Assembly (NCBI GenBank): GCA_016867395.1
Contig: VGJS01000004.1
Coordinates: 16,966 to 80,965, forward strand
Length of the DNA: 64,000 nucleotides
Direction of reading: 5' to 3'
Source: Candidatus Handelsmanbacteria bacterium
GTDB lineage: Bacteria; Latescibacterota; UBA2968; UBA8231
Part shown: positions 34,862-41,791 of the stretch, in pieces
How positions within the stretch are numbered: the stretch's first letter is position 1
How the letters are laid out: the number at the start of each line of letters is the position of its first letter
Program-made: the position numbers and the translations under genes
The notes under the pieces: generated by a model
The model's input: the letters and a program-made list of their open reading frames with translations, nothing else
Told to the model about the DNA's origin: nothing
Databases searched by the model: none

Positions 34862-35782
34862 TCAATTGCCCAACTTCCCCCCCTGCTGGGCCCACCACTC
34901 CCGCCACTCCCCCGGGTCGAACTCCAGCTTCTGGCCGGTCATCGCCCGCAGGATGAGCACCGCGTCGTCGTACACCCCCGTCTCCTGGTCGTCCACCATC
35001 TCGATGAGCGGCTCGACCGTCTTCGGGTCCTTGAGGCGGGCCAGGGCGTCGTTGGTGCCCCGAAACTTCTCCTTCTCCTGGGGGTAGAGGTAGGCCACCA
35101 GCAGTTGCGGGCCAAAGGCTTTGCCGCTCACCAGGGCGATCTTCTCCTCCACAGGCGCCAGGCCGGCCTGGGAGACGATGAGGTTGGGGGTGGTCTGATA
35201 CAGGCGGATGCGCAGGTGTTTGGGCGGCTCCGGGGTGCCGGCCGAGCCGGCAAACTCCTCCCGGATCACCGCACCCCCCGACCTCAGGCTCACCGCCCCC
35301 TGCACCGCAGCCCCGGTCCAGTAGAACTCCGGGCGCTGTCCTAATTCGCCGTAGGCCGTCCCGCTCAACCGCCCACCCAGTTGCACCGCCAAAACCCCCT
35401 CGGCCAGCACCGAATCGGCCACCACCTCGATCCCGGCGTACTGCAGCAACTGCTCCGCCCCGTGCGCGGCCATATGGCTCAGCAGATTGCGGTGGCGGGC
35501 CGGGGAATCGGCCTGGACGTATTCCTCCTCCACCACCACCTGGACCCGTTTGAGGTCCCGGAAAGGAGCCGCCCGGCCCGCCCGCAGCAACTGATCGCGC
35601 TCCTGGCGAGCCTGGGCCGCCTGCGGGCTGTCGGGGTGCAGGCGGAGGAAGCGTTCGTACGCCACCGGGGTCCGGCGGGCCTGGGCCCTTTCCCAGTCCC
35701 CCTGGGCGGTGAGGGGTTTCTGGCAGCCGCCCAACCCACAGGACAGCAGGCCGGCCAGCAGGATCGCCGCGCTCTTTTTCAT
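34862..35782 (-). CDS. Lipoprotein of unknown function
   Basis: This 306-residue protein has a lipoprotein signal (MKKSAAILLAGLLSCGLGGC, lipobox LGGC). A TPR-like helical segment follows (YERFLRLHPDSPQAAQARQERD), then a beta-rich domain, and a C-terminal helical part with VEPLIEMVDDQETGVYDDAVLILRAMTGQ, which looks HEAT-like. It ends WREWWAQQGGKLGN. ATG 35782 was chosen for the signal. It lies 17 nt downstream of the methyltransferase gene and may end the motAB transcript. I do not recognise the family. Confidence 0.7.
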   Translation of the reverse strand: MKKSAAILLAGLLSCGLGGCQKPLTAQGDWERAQARRTPVAYERFLRLHPDSPQAAQARQERDQLLRAGRAAPFRDLKRVQVVVEEEYVQADSPARHRNLLSHMAAHGAEQLLQYAGIEVVADSVLAEGVLAVQLGGRLSGTAYGELGQRPEFYWTGAAVQGAVSLRSGGAVIREEFAGSAGTPEPPKHLRIRLYQTTPNLIVSQAGLAPVEEKIALVSGKAFGPQLLVAYLYPQEKEKFRGTNDALARLKDPKTVEPLIEMVDDQETGVYDDAVLILRAMTGQKLEFDPGEWREWWAQQGGKLGN

Positions 35783-35799
35783 CTCTCTCAGCCCCGAAA

Positions 35800-36471
35800 T
35801 TACATCCGCCATACCAGCAGCCGCTGCCGCCCTCCCACCTTCACGCTGAGATCCGGCGCGGCCCCGGGCACGGCAAAGCTGTTGCTGATGAAGAGCGCCC
35901 CCGGCCGCAGCTCGGCCCGGGCCTTGCGCCACAGCTCCGCCATCGGCTCAGGGGACAGGAAACAATAGACGACCTGAAACTCGGAGAGTTCCACCTGCCA
36001 CAGGTCGGCCCGCCGTACCTGGCAGTTGGGCCGGCCCCGCAGGCGCAGCCAACTGATCAGCAGGGGCAGGGGCGCCGACTCCACCCCACAGAAACGGGCC
36101 TCGGGCCGCCGCCCGGCCAGGTAGCCCAGCAGCCCGCCCAGGCCACAGCCCAGGTCCACGAAGGCGAGGGGGCCCGCCGGCAGCAGCCCCTCCACCGCCG
36201 CCCAGGTCGCCCGGCTCGACAGGTACAGGGGCACCCGATCGCCCCCGGCGTTCCAGTAGACCAGGAGCAGGAGCAGGAAGACCAGCAGAAAAACCCAGGG
36301 AGGCAGTTCGAACCGGAGCAGAGCCAGGGCAGCCGGCAGCGCGAGGACTTGGAAGGGCCACCACCAGCGGGGCAGCTTCAGCCAGGCGCTCCACAACAGG
36401 GCCAGGCCGCCGTGCAGGGCCAGCAGGGCCCACAGCTCCGGCTGCCAGCCAGCCAGCCGCGACAGGAGCAC
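35800..36471 (-). CDS. Membrane-anchored class I SAM methyltransferase-like protein
   Basis: Two hydrophobic segments (ELWALLALHGGLALLWSAWL and the strongly hydrophobic WVFLLVFLLLLLVYW) precede a Rossmann methyltransferase domain with AFVDLGCGLGGLLGYLAG (motif I), FCGVESAPLPLLISWLR (motif II) and VVYCFLSPEPMAELW. The annotated start is GTG 36471. A CTG at 36537 overlaps the motB stop (CTGA), has AGGAG 6 nt upstream, and would add about 22 residues (LNPWWARPLARAG...); I find it at least as likely. The substrate is unknown. The gene follows motB and so may be cotranscribed with it. Confidence 0.7.
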   Translation of the reverse strand: MLLSRLAGWQPELWALLALHGGLALLWSAWLKLPRWWWPFQVLALPAALALLRFELPPWVFLLVFLLLLLVYWNAGGDRVPLYLSSRATWAAVEGLLPAGPLAFVDLGCGLGGLLGYLAGRRPEARFCGVESAPLPLLISWLRLRGRPNCQVRRADLWQVELSEFQVVYCFLSPEPMAELWRKARAELRPGALFISNSFAVPGAAPDLSVKVGGRQRLLVWRM

Positions 36472-36533
36472 CAGGCCCAGCGCCCCCCCCTGCGCCGCCC
36501 CCGCCCGCGCCAGGGGCCTAGCCCACCAGGGGT

Positions 36534-37424
36534 TCAGCGCTGCTCCTGGGCAGGTCTCCGGCGCGTCGGGGCCGCTGCTTCGCCGGCACGGGTCTGCCCG
36601 CTTTTCAGCACCGCATCCTCGCTCTCCTTGTTCATGACGACGATCGAGATGCGGCGGTTGGCCGGGTCCAGCGGGTCCTGTTTGTTGAAGGGCATGCTGG
36701 AGGACACCCCCACCACCCGCAGCACCTTCTCCTCCCGCAGACCGCCGGACACCAGGGTCCGGCGGGCGGCATTGGCCCGGTCGGCGGAGAGTTCCCAGTT
36801 GCTATACCCGGCCAGCCCCCCCAAATAAGGCCGGGCGTCGGTGTGGCCAGTGATGGTGACGGTGTTGGGCAGGTCGTTGATCAGCGCCGCCATCTTCTCG
36901 ACCAGGTCCTTGGCGTGGGGGGCCATGCGCGAGCTGGCCACGTCGAACATCGGCCGATTCTCCTGATCGATGATCTGGATACGCAGCCCCTCGTCAGTGA
37001 TCTCCACCTTGAACTGCTCCTTGAACTGCTGGAGCTGGGGGTCCTGCTTGATCATCCGCTGCATTTCCTGCTTCAGCTTCTCCAGCCTTTCCATCTCCCG
37101 CTTCTTGGTGCGGTCCTCGGTCTTCTTACCGTGGCCGGCCTCGCGGGTGATGCTCTCGCCCCCCCCCGGGATCAGGCTGGTGCGGTCGCCGGTGCCGCTG
37201 CCGCCCGAAAGCGAGACCTTGGAAGGGTCCTTGAAGTACTCGGCCAGGCCCTGCTTGGCCTTCTCCGAGGACGAGGCCAAAAGCCACATCAGCAGGAAGA
37301 AAGCCATCATCGCGGTGACGTAGTCGGCGTAGGCCAGCTTCCAGGCCCCGCCGTGGTGGCCGCCGTGCCCCTTGTTAACCTTCTTGATGACAATGGGGCG
37401 CTGCCCGTCCTTGGCGTCGGACAT
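36534..37424 (-). CDS. motB: Flagellar motor stator protein MotB
   Basis: This 296-residue protein has a basic N-terminus, one TM helix (YADYVTAMMAFFLLMWLLAS) with the ion-carrying Asp34, a plug/linker region rich in charged residues, and an OmpA-like peptidoglycan-binding domain (TVTITGHTDARPYLGG, ELSADRANAARRTLV, NRRISIVV). With MotA it forms the stator that couples ion flow to flagellar rotation. It starts 3 nt after motA. The C-terminal ALT-rich tail is basic. Confidence 0.94.
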   Translation of the reverse strand: MSDAKDGQRPIVIKKVNKGHGGHHGGAWKLAYADYVTAMMAFFLLMWLLASSSEKAKQGLAEYFKDPSKVSLSGGSGTGDRTSLIPGGGESITREAGHGKKTEDRTKKREMERLEKLKQEMQRMIKQDPQLQQFKEQFKVEITDEGLRIQIIDQENRPMFDVASSRMAPHAKDLVEKMAALINDLPNTVTITGHTDARPYLGGLAGYSNWELSADRANAARRTLVSGGLREEKVLRVVGVSSSMPFNKQDPLDPANRRISIVVMNKESEDAVLKSGQTRAGEAAAPTRRRPAQEQR

Positions 37425-37427
37425 CGC

Positions 37428-38285
37428 TTAGCCCTTCTTCCGCTTGAGCTGTGTCTCCAGCTCCTTGAAGGAGGGCCGGTCGGCCGAGTAGAGGATCTTG
37501 CGGCCGAACTCCACCGCGGTTGCCGGGTCGTAGCCGTTGAGCGAGGCGATCAGGCAGACCTTGATGGCCTCGAAGAACTTGGTGGACTCCTTGGCGCGCA
37601 GCTCCGTAAGGTTGCCCAGGGGGCCGACGAAGCCGTAGGAGAGCAGCACCCCAAGGAAGGTGCCCACCAGAGCGGCGCCGATCAGGCCCCCTAAAACGGC
37701 GGGCGGCTGGTCGATGGACGCCATGGTGACCACCACCCCCATCACCGCGGCGACGATGCCGAAGGCCGGCAGGCCGTCGGCCATGCCCTTAAGCGCGGCA
37801 GCCGGCAGTTCGGCCTCTTCGTGGTGAGAAGCAATATCCATATCCATGAGGTTTTCGAGTTGCATGGCGTCGAAGTTGCCCCCGATCACCAGGCGCAGAT
37901 AGTCGGTGATAAACTCCACCGCGTGGTGGTCGGCGGACACCGAGGGCGCGGAGCGGAAGAGTTCGCTCTTCTCGGGGTTCTCGATGTGCTGTTCCAGAGC
38001 CAGCACCCCTTCGCGGCGGGTGGTGACGAAGATGTCGTGCATCAGGATCAGGACCTGGGTGTAGCGGTCCTTGTTGTAGGGGGAGTCCTGCAGCAGGGTG
38101 GGCAGGACCTTTATTACGCCTCCTATCACCTTGGCTCCCCCCGAGGTCACAAAGGCGCCGACGGCCGCCCCGCCGATGATGATCAGTTCGGAGGGCTGCC
38201 AGAGCAGTGCCATCACGCCGCCGTGTAATAGGTAGCCGCCCAGCACACTGACGACCACAATTAAGTAACCGGCAATTACTAACAT
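37428..38285 (-). CDS. motA: Flagellar motor stator protein MotA
   Basis: This 285-residue protein has four TM segments: residues 2-20, PSELIIIGGAAVGAFV, LPAFGIVAAVMGVVVTMA and LIGAALVGTFLGVLLSYGFVGPL. Between them lies a large cytoplasmic loop with the rotor-contact region (RREGVLALEQHIENPEKS) and SADHHAVEFITDYLRLVIGG. Family signature LADGLPAFGIV appears as MADGLPAFGIV. It partners MotB. A strong ribosome-binding site is not obvious before ATG 38285. Confidence 0.94.
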   Translation of the reverse strand: MLVIAGYLIVVVSVLGGYLLHGGVMALLWQPSELIIIGGAAVGAFVTSGGAKVIGGVIKVLPTLLQDSPYNKDRYTQVLILMHDIFVTTRREGVLALEQHIENPEKSELFRSAPSVSADHHAVEFITDYLRLVIGGNFDAMQLENLMDMDIASHHEEAELPAAALKGMADGLPAFGIVAAVMGVVVTMASIDQPPAVLGGLIGAALVGTFLGVLLSYGFVGPLGNLTELRAKESTKFFEAIKVCLIASLNGYDPATAVEFGRKILYSADRPSFKELETQLKRKKG

Positions 38286-38297
38286 TTTGCGTTCACC

Positions 38298-38858
38298 TTA
38301 ACTATCGATGATTGGATGCTCATTGCGCTGCGGGCCGCCCTGGCCCAACAGGGCCTGATAAGCCACCAGAGCCGCAGCCACGTGGACGTTGAGCGAGGGG
38401 CCCTTGCCGTACATCGGCACGAACACCGCCCCCTGGCAGCGGGCCAGGGTGGCCGGGTACACCCCCCGGCTCTCGTTGCCCAGCACCAGGCCCACCCGGG
38501 CGGGGTACGGGTAGTCCAGGTAACAGCGGGCGCCCTGGGCCGTCTCCAGGGCCACCAGGTGGTAGCCTTCCCCGGCCAGGGTCTCCAGGGCTACATCAAT
38601 CTGCGGGATGCGGCGCCAACGCACCCGGCGCTCGTGGCCCCGGGCCGTGCGCTCGATCTCGGGATGGGGCGGCGCCGGGGTGGAGCCGGCGAAGACCAAC
38701 TCGCCGGCGCCGCAAGCGTCGGCGATGCGGAACATTGCCCCCACGTTGAGCGGGTCCTCCAGGCTTTGCAGCAGAAAGGCCAGTTCCGCCCTAGGCGGGT
38801 AGTCTGCCAGGGCCTGGCGGAAGAGGCGTTTGACCTCCACCTTGCGCAGGGGGAGCAT
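38298..38858 (-). CDS. SpoU/TrmH-family RNA methyltransferase
   Basis: This 186-residue SPOUT methyltransferase has LLQSLEDPLNVGAMFRIADACGAGELVFAG (motif 1 with the N..N-G..R pattern), VGLVLGNESRGVYPATLARC (motif 2) and FVPMYGKGPSLNVHVAAALVAYQAL (motif 3). It lacks the N-terminal substrate-binding domain of RlmB, so it is closer to TrmH or TrmL-like enzymes that 2'-O-methylate tRNA. ATG 38858 lies 4 nt after the chaperone stop codon; TTG 38876 is an alternative start. Confidence 0.85.
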   Translation of the reverse strand: MLPLRKVEVKRLFRQALADYPPRAELAFLLQSLEDPLNVGAMFRIADACGAGELVFAGSTPAPPHPEIERTARGHERRVRWRRIPQIDVALETLAGEGYHLVALETAQGARCYLDYPYPARVGLVLGNESRGVYPATLARCQGAVFVPMYGKGPSLNVHVAAALVAYQALLGQGGPQRNEHPIIDS

Positions 38859-38862
38859 GCCC

Positions 38863-39075
38863 TTAGGCACCGACAATGGCCCGGACTTCGTACCCTTCTT
38901 CCTCGATGGCTTCGCGGATGGCCGCCTCGTCCAGGGCCCCCGACGCCTCCACCAGGGCCTGGCCCCTCTCTATATTTATCGAGACTTTTTGCACGCCCTC
39001 CAGTTTTGTCAAGGCCTCCCGCACGTGGCGAGCGCAGTTCTCGCAGCTCATGCCGCCGATCCTGATCTCGATCAT
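38863..39075 (-). CDS. Heavy-metal-associated (CopZ-like) copper chaperone
   Basis: This 70-residue single HMA domain carries the metal site IGGMSCENCARHV and the usual beta-alpha-beta-beta-alpha-beta pattern. It binds Cu(I), or another soft metal, and hands it to transporters. ATG 39075 is the start. The copA gene lies 2.7 kb upstream on the same strand, separated by the Tm-1/cupin/TIM-barrel genes. Confidence 0.88.
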   Translation of the reverse strand: MIEIRIGGMSCENCARHVREALTKLEGVQKVSINIERGQALVEASGALDEAAIREAIEEEGYEVRAIVGA

Positions 39076-39092
39076 AACCCCATGTTCCCCAT

Positions 39093-39920
39093 TCAGAAAC
39101 GCACTCCCTTGAACCGCTTCATGTGCTTGACGATGGCCCTCTCCACCGGCAGCCGCTCCATGCTGGAGGCCCCGTAGAAGCCGTTCACCCCCCGGGTGCG
39201 TTGCAGCACGTACTCGGCGTCCTCGGGCATGGCGATGGGCCCGCCGTGGCACAGGACGATCACTTCCGGGTTCACCCCCCGAGCCGCGTCGCAGATGGCC
39301 TGCACCACCACCACCGACTCTTCCAGTGTACGGGCGGTGGTGGCCCCGATGGAGCCCTTGGTGGTCAATCCCATATGGGCCACCACCACGTCGGCCCCGG
39401 CCCCAGCCATCGCTTCGGCCTCGCGCGCGTTGAAGGCATAGGGGGTGGTCAACAGGCCCAACCTGTGGGCGGTGCGGATCATCTCCACCTCGGGGCCGTA
39501 GCCCATGCCGGTCTCCTCCAGGTTCTGGCGGAAGAGCCCGTCGATCAGCCCCACGGTAGGAAAATTCTGCACCCCCGAGAAACCCAGGCCGGCGATCTCC
39601 TTGAGGAAAAGCTCCATCTGCCGAAAGGGGTCGGTGCCGCAGACCCCGGCCAACACCGGTGTATCCCGCACGATGGTCAACACCTCCGCGGCCATCTCCA
39701 CCACGATGGCGTTGGCGTCGCCGTAGGGCATCATCCCGGCTAGGGAGCCCCGCCCGGCCATGCGGTAGCGTCCGGAATTGTAGATGACGATCAGGTCCAC
39801 CCCGCCCTCTTCCTCAAATTTGGCGCTGATCCCGGTGCCGGCCCCGGCCCCAATGATGGGCACTTTGGCCTCGATCTGCCGGCGCAGCCTTTTCAGCACC
39901 TCTTGCCTGGTGAATCCCAT
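39093..39920 (-). CDS. PEP-hydrolase-like TIM-barrel protein (PF09370 type)
   Basis: This 275-residue protein matches the phosphoenolpyruvate-hydrolase-like/TIM-barrel signal transduction family. It has [65 protein letters not shown] and [16 protein letters not shown]. The same domain forms the C-terminal half of plant Tm-1 proteins, whose N-terminal half corresponds to the product encoded at 40341-41579. Its biochemical role is not established. It starts 7 nt after the cupin gene in a three-gene unit. Confidence 0.82.
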   Translation of the reverse strand: MGFTRQEVLKRLRRQIEAKVPIIGAGAGTGISAKFEEEGGVDLIVIYNSGRYRMAGRGSLAGMMPYGDANAIVVEMAAEVLTIVRDTPVLAGVCGTDPFRQMELFLKEIAGLGFSGVQNFPTVGLIDGLFRQNLEETGMGYGPEVEMIRTAHRLGLLTTPYAFNAREAEAMAGAGADVVVAHMGLTTKGSIGATTARTLEESVVVVQAICDAARGVNPEVIVLCHGGPIAMPEDAEYVLQRTRGVNGFYGASSMERLPVERAIVKHMKRFKGVRF

Positions 39921-39927
39921 CGTGCCC

Positions 39928-40344
39928 TCAGCTCTGGCGCGCCGGGGGTTCGAGCACTACCCCCGGCAGTTGGCGCAACTCGGCCTCAGGACCGAAGGGC
40001 GCGTAGATGGCGATCAGCTCCATGGTCTCGCTGCCGGTGTTGACCGTGGAGTGGTACACCGCCGTGGGGATGTGGACCAGGGTCCCCGGCCCTATCTCCT
40101 TCTCCACCTTCCCGCTCTCCAGCTCCACCATCTGCAAGCCCTTGCCCGAGATCACGTAGAGGATCTCCTCGCTGTAGGGGTGGTTGTGGCGGGTGTGGCC
40201 CTTGCACGGCTCCAGGCGCACCACCCCGGCGCTGAAGCGCTCAGCTGCGGTGACGGTGGGCTCCGAGAGCCACGAAAGCCGGCCCCAGTCGAAGACCTGG
40301 GTCTCCACATCTGCCGGCTGCACGAAGGTCTTCTTCTGGCTCAC
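39928..40344 (-). CDS. Small cupin protein
   Basis: This 138-residue protein has the cupin motifs [23 protein letters not shown] (GX5HXH pattern) and [18 protein letters not shown]. The metal ligands would be the His pair and Glu of motif 1 and the His of motif 2. I place the start at GTG 40344, which overlaps the upstream TGA as GTGA and has GAGGGAAG before it; longer in-frame starts lie inside the upstream gene. The substrate is unknown. Its position between the two halves of a Tm-1-like module suggests a related small-molecule role. Confidence 0.8.
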   Translation of the reverse strand: MSQKKTFVQPADVETQVFDWGRLSWLSEPTVTAAERFSAGVVRLEPCKGHTRHNHPYSEEILYVISGKGLQMVELESGKVEKEIGPGTLVHIPTAVYHSTVNTGSETMELIAIYAPFGPEAELRQLPGVVLEPPARQS

Positions 40345-41579
40345 ATCTTCCCTCTCTTTTTTTCCTCGATCATTTCCAGCATCATCTCCACAGCCCTGGA
40401 CGAAAACTGTGGGTCGTTGATATTGCAATTCAACTCCACAATCCGGATCCCCGGTTTCAGGTTTTTCTTGAGCGCCGCGAAGAGGGCCTGGTCCGCCTCC
40501 CAGTCGCAGAAAGGCTGCCCTTCCCCGTCGAGGATGGATACCCCCCGCAGGGGTAATAAGAAAGCCACCGGCCCCCGGGCCTGGTTGGCCTTCTCAGCAA
40601 AGATCTCGCCCAGGCGGCGGTTCTCCTCGGAGTTGGTGCGCATCAGGGTCACCGCCGGATTCCACTCGTAGAAAAGCCGGTCGCTCTCGCAGTACGGCTG
40701 CGGCACGGTGCTCATGGGCCCAAAGTTGACCATGTCCACGCAGCCGGGCACGATCAGGTGGGGCACGCCCCGCTGGCCAGGGGCGCTGAGCCGCTCGGGG
40801 CCGGCGTGGAAGACCCCGCCGCAGAGGGTGTCGGCCCACTCGGTGGTGGTGATGTCGAGCACCGCGTCCACCACCCCTTCGGCCACCAGGGATTCCATGG
40901 TACGGCCCCCGGCGCCGGTGGCATGGAAGATCAGCACCTCGTACCCTTTGCCGCCCAGGGCCTCGGCGCAGACGTTGACGCAGGTGGTGGTGTTGCCAAA
41001 CATCGAGGCGACGACAATGGGCCGCTCCTCCGAGGCAGCGGGAACCGGGGCGGCGGCCATGCCGCAGATGGCTCCGGCGGCCCCGGCGAAGATGGGTCGG
41101 GAGATGCGGTTGAGGCCGGCCACGTCCACGATGGCGGGGATCATGGCGATATCCTTGGTGCCCACGTACGACGAGGTGTCGCCCCCGGCCGCGGTGGACA
41201 CGCAAATCTTGGGAACGCCCAGTGGCAGGCCGCGCATCCCGGCGCTGACCACACTGGTGCCCCCGGTGCCGCCCATGCCGATGATGCCGTCGAAACGGCC
41301 CTGGTCGTAAAGTTTCCGCACCAGAGATGCCGTCCCCTGGCTCATGGCCTTCATCGCCTCGCCCCGGTCCTTCTTGGCGCGCAGGGCTTCGAGCCGGGCG
41401 CCCCCCTCCCGCGCCACCGCCTCGGCCTCCACATCCACCGGGAAAAGCTCCGTGGTGCCCATCACCCCGGTGTTCACCATCAGCACCCGGTGGCCCAGAT
41501 CGAGGATACACTGCCGCAGGAACGCAAACTCCGCCCCCTTGGTATCAAAAGCCCCGATCACCAGGATGGTCTTGGGCAT
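40341..41579 (-). CDS. Tm-1-like ATP-binding protein (UPF0261)
   Basis: This 412-residue protein starts KTILVIGAFDTKGAEFAFLR, typical of UPF0261. It continues with VLMVNTGVMG, GIIGMGGTGGTSVVSAGMRGLPLGVPKICVSTAAGGDTSSYVGTKDI-type nucleotide-binding loops, SMFGNTTTCVNVC and FHATGAGGRTMESLV. In tomato Tm-1 this domain binds ATP and tobamovirus replication protein; in bacteria the function is unknown. The next two genes encode a cupin and the PF09370 TIM barrel. ATG 41579 is the start. Confidence 0.87.
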   Translation of the reverse strand: MPKTILVIGAFDTKGAEFAFLRQCILDLGHRVLMVNTGVMGTTELFPVDVEAEAVAREGGARLEALRAKKDRGEAMKAMSQGTASLVRKLYDQGRFDGIIGMGGTGGTSVVSAGMRGLPLGVPKICVSTAAGGDTSSYVGTKDIAMIPAIVDVAGLNRISRPIFAGAAGAICGMAAAPVPAASEERPIVVASMFGNTTTCVNVCAEALGGKGYEVLIFHATGAGGRTMESLVAEGVVDAVLDITTTEWADTLCGGVFHAGPERLSAPGQRGVPHLIVPGCVDMVNFGPMSTVPQPYCESDRLFYEWNPAVTLMRTNSEENRRLGEIFAEKANQARGPVAFLLPLRGVSILDGEGQPFCDWEADQALFAALKKNLKPGIRIVELNCNINDPQFSSRAVEMMLEMIEEKKRGKM

Positions 41580-41644
41580 AAGCTCTCCGGTGAGGAAAAC
41601 GGCACTGCTATTATATTAAAAGGGGATAGTTCAGACAAAGCGGC

Positions 41645-41788
41645 GGGGCACAACGCCCTAACGTACGGGGCGTTGCGGGGGTTGAGGGGCGGGCTAATTA
41701 CCCCGCACCACCGGCGCCGCACCCCATACGTTGGGGTGCGGCGGGACGCGCCTTGAGAGAGGCGGGAGTGGGTCGGTCCCCGACGCGC
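41645..41788 (+). repeat. Intergenic mosaic repeat, copy D, with strong hairpins
   Basis: The spacer between copA and the Tm-1-like gene holds two inverted repeats: CAACGCCC (41651-41658) with GGGCGTTG (41668-41675), and an 11-bp stem GCCGCACCCCA (41716-41726) with TGGGGTGCGGC (41732-41742). It shares AACGTA-GGGGCGTTGCGGGGG and an AGTGGGTCG-TCCCCGACGC block with copy C (19 of 20 bases in the latter). Confidence 0.7.
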
Positions 41789-41791
41789 CCG

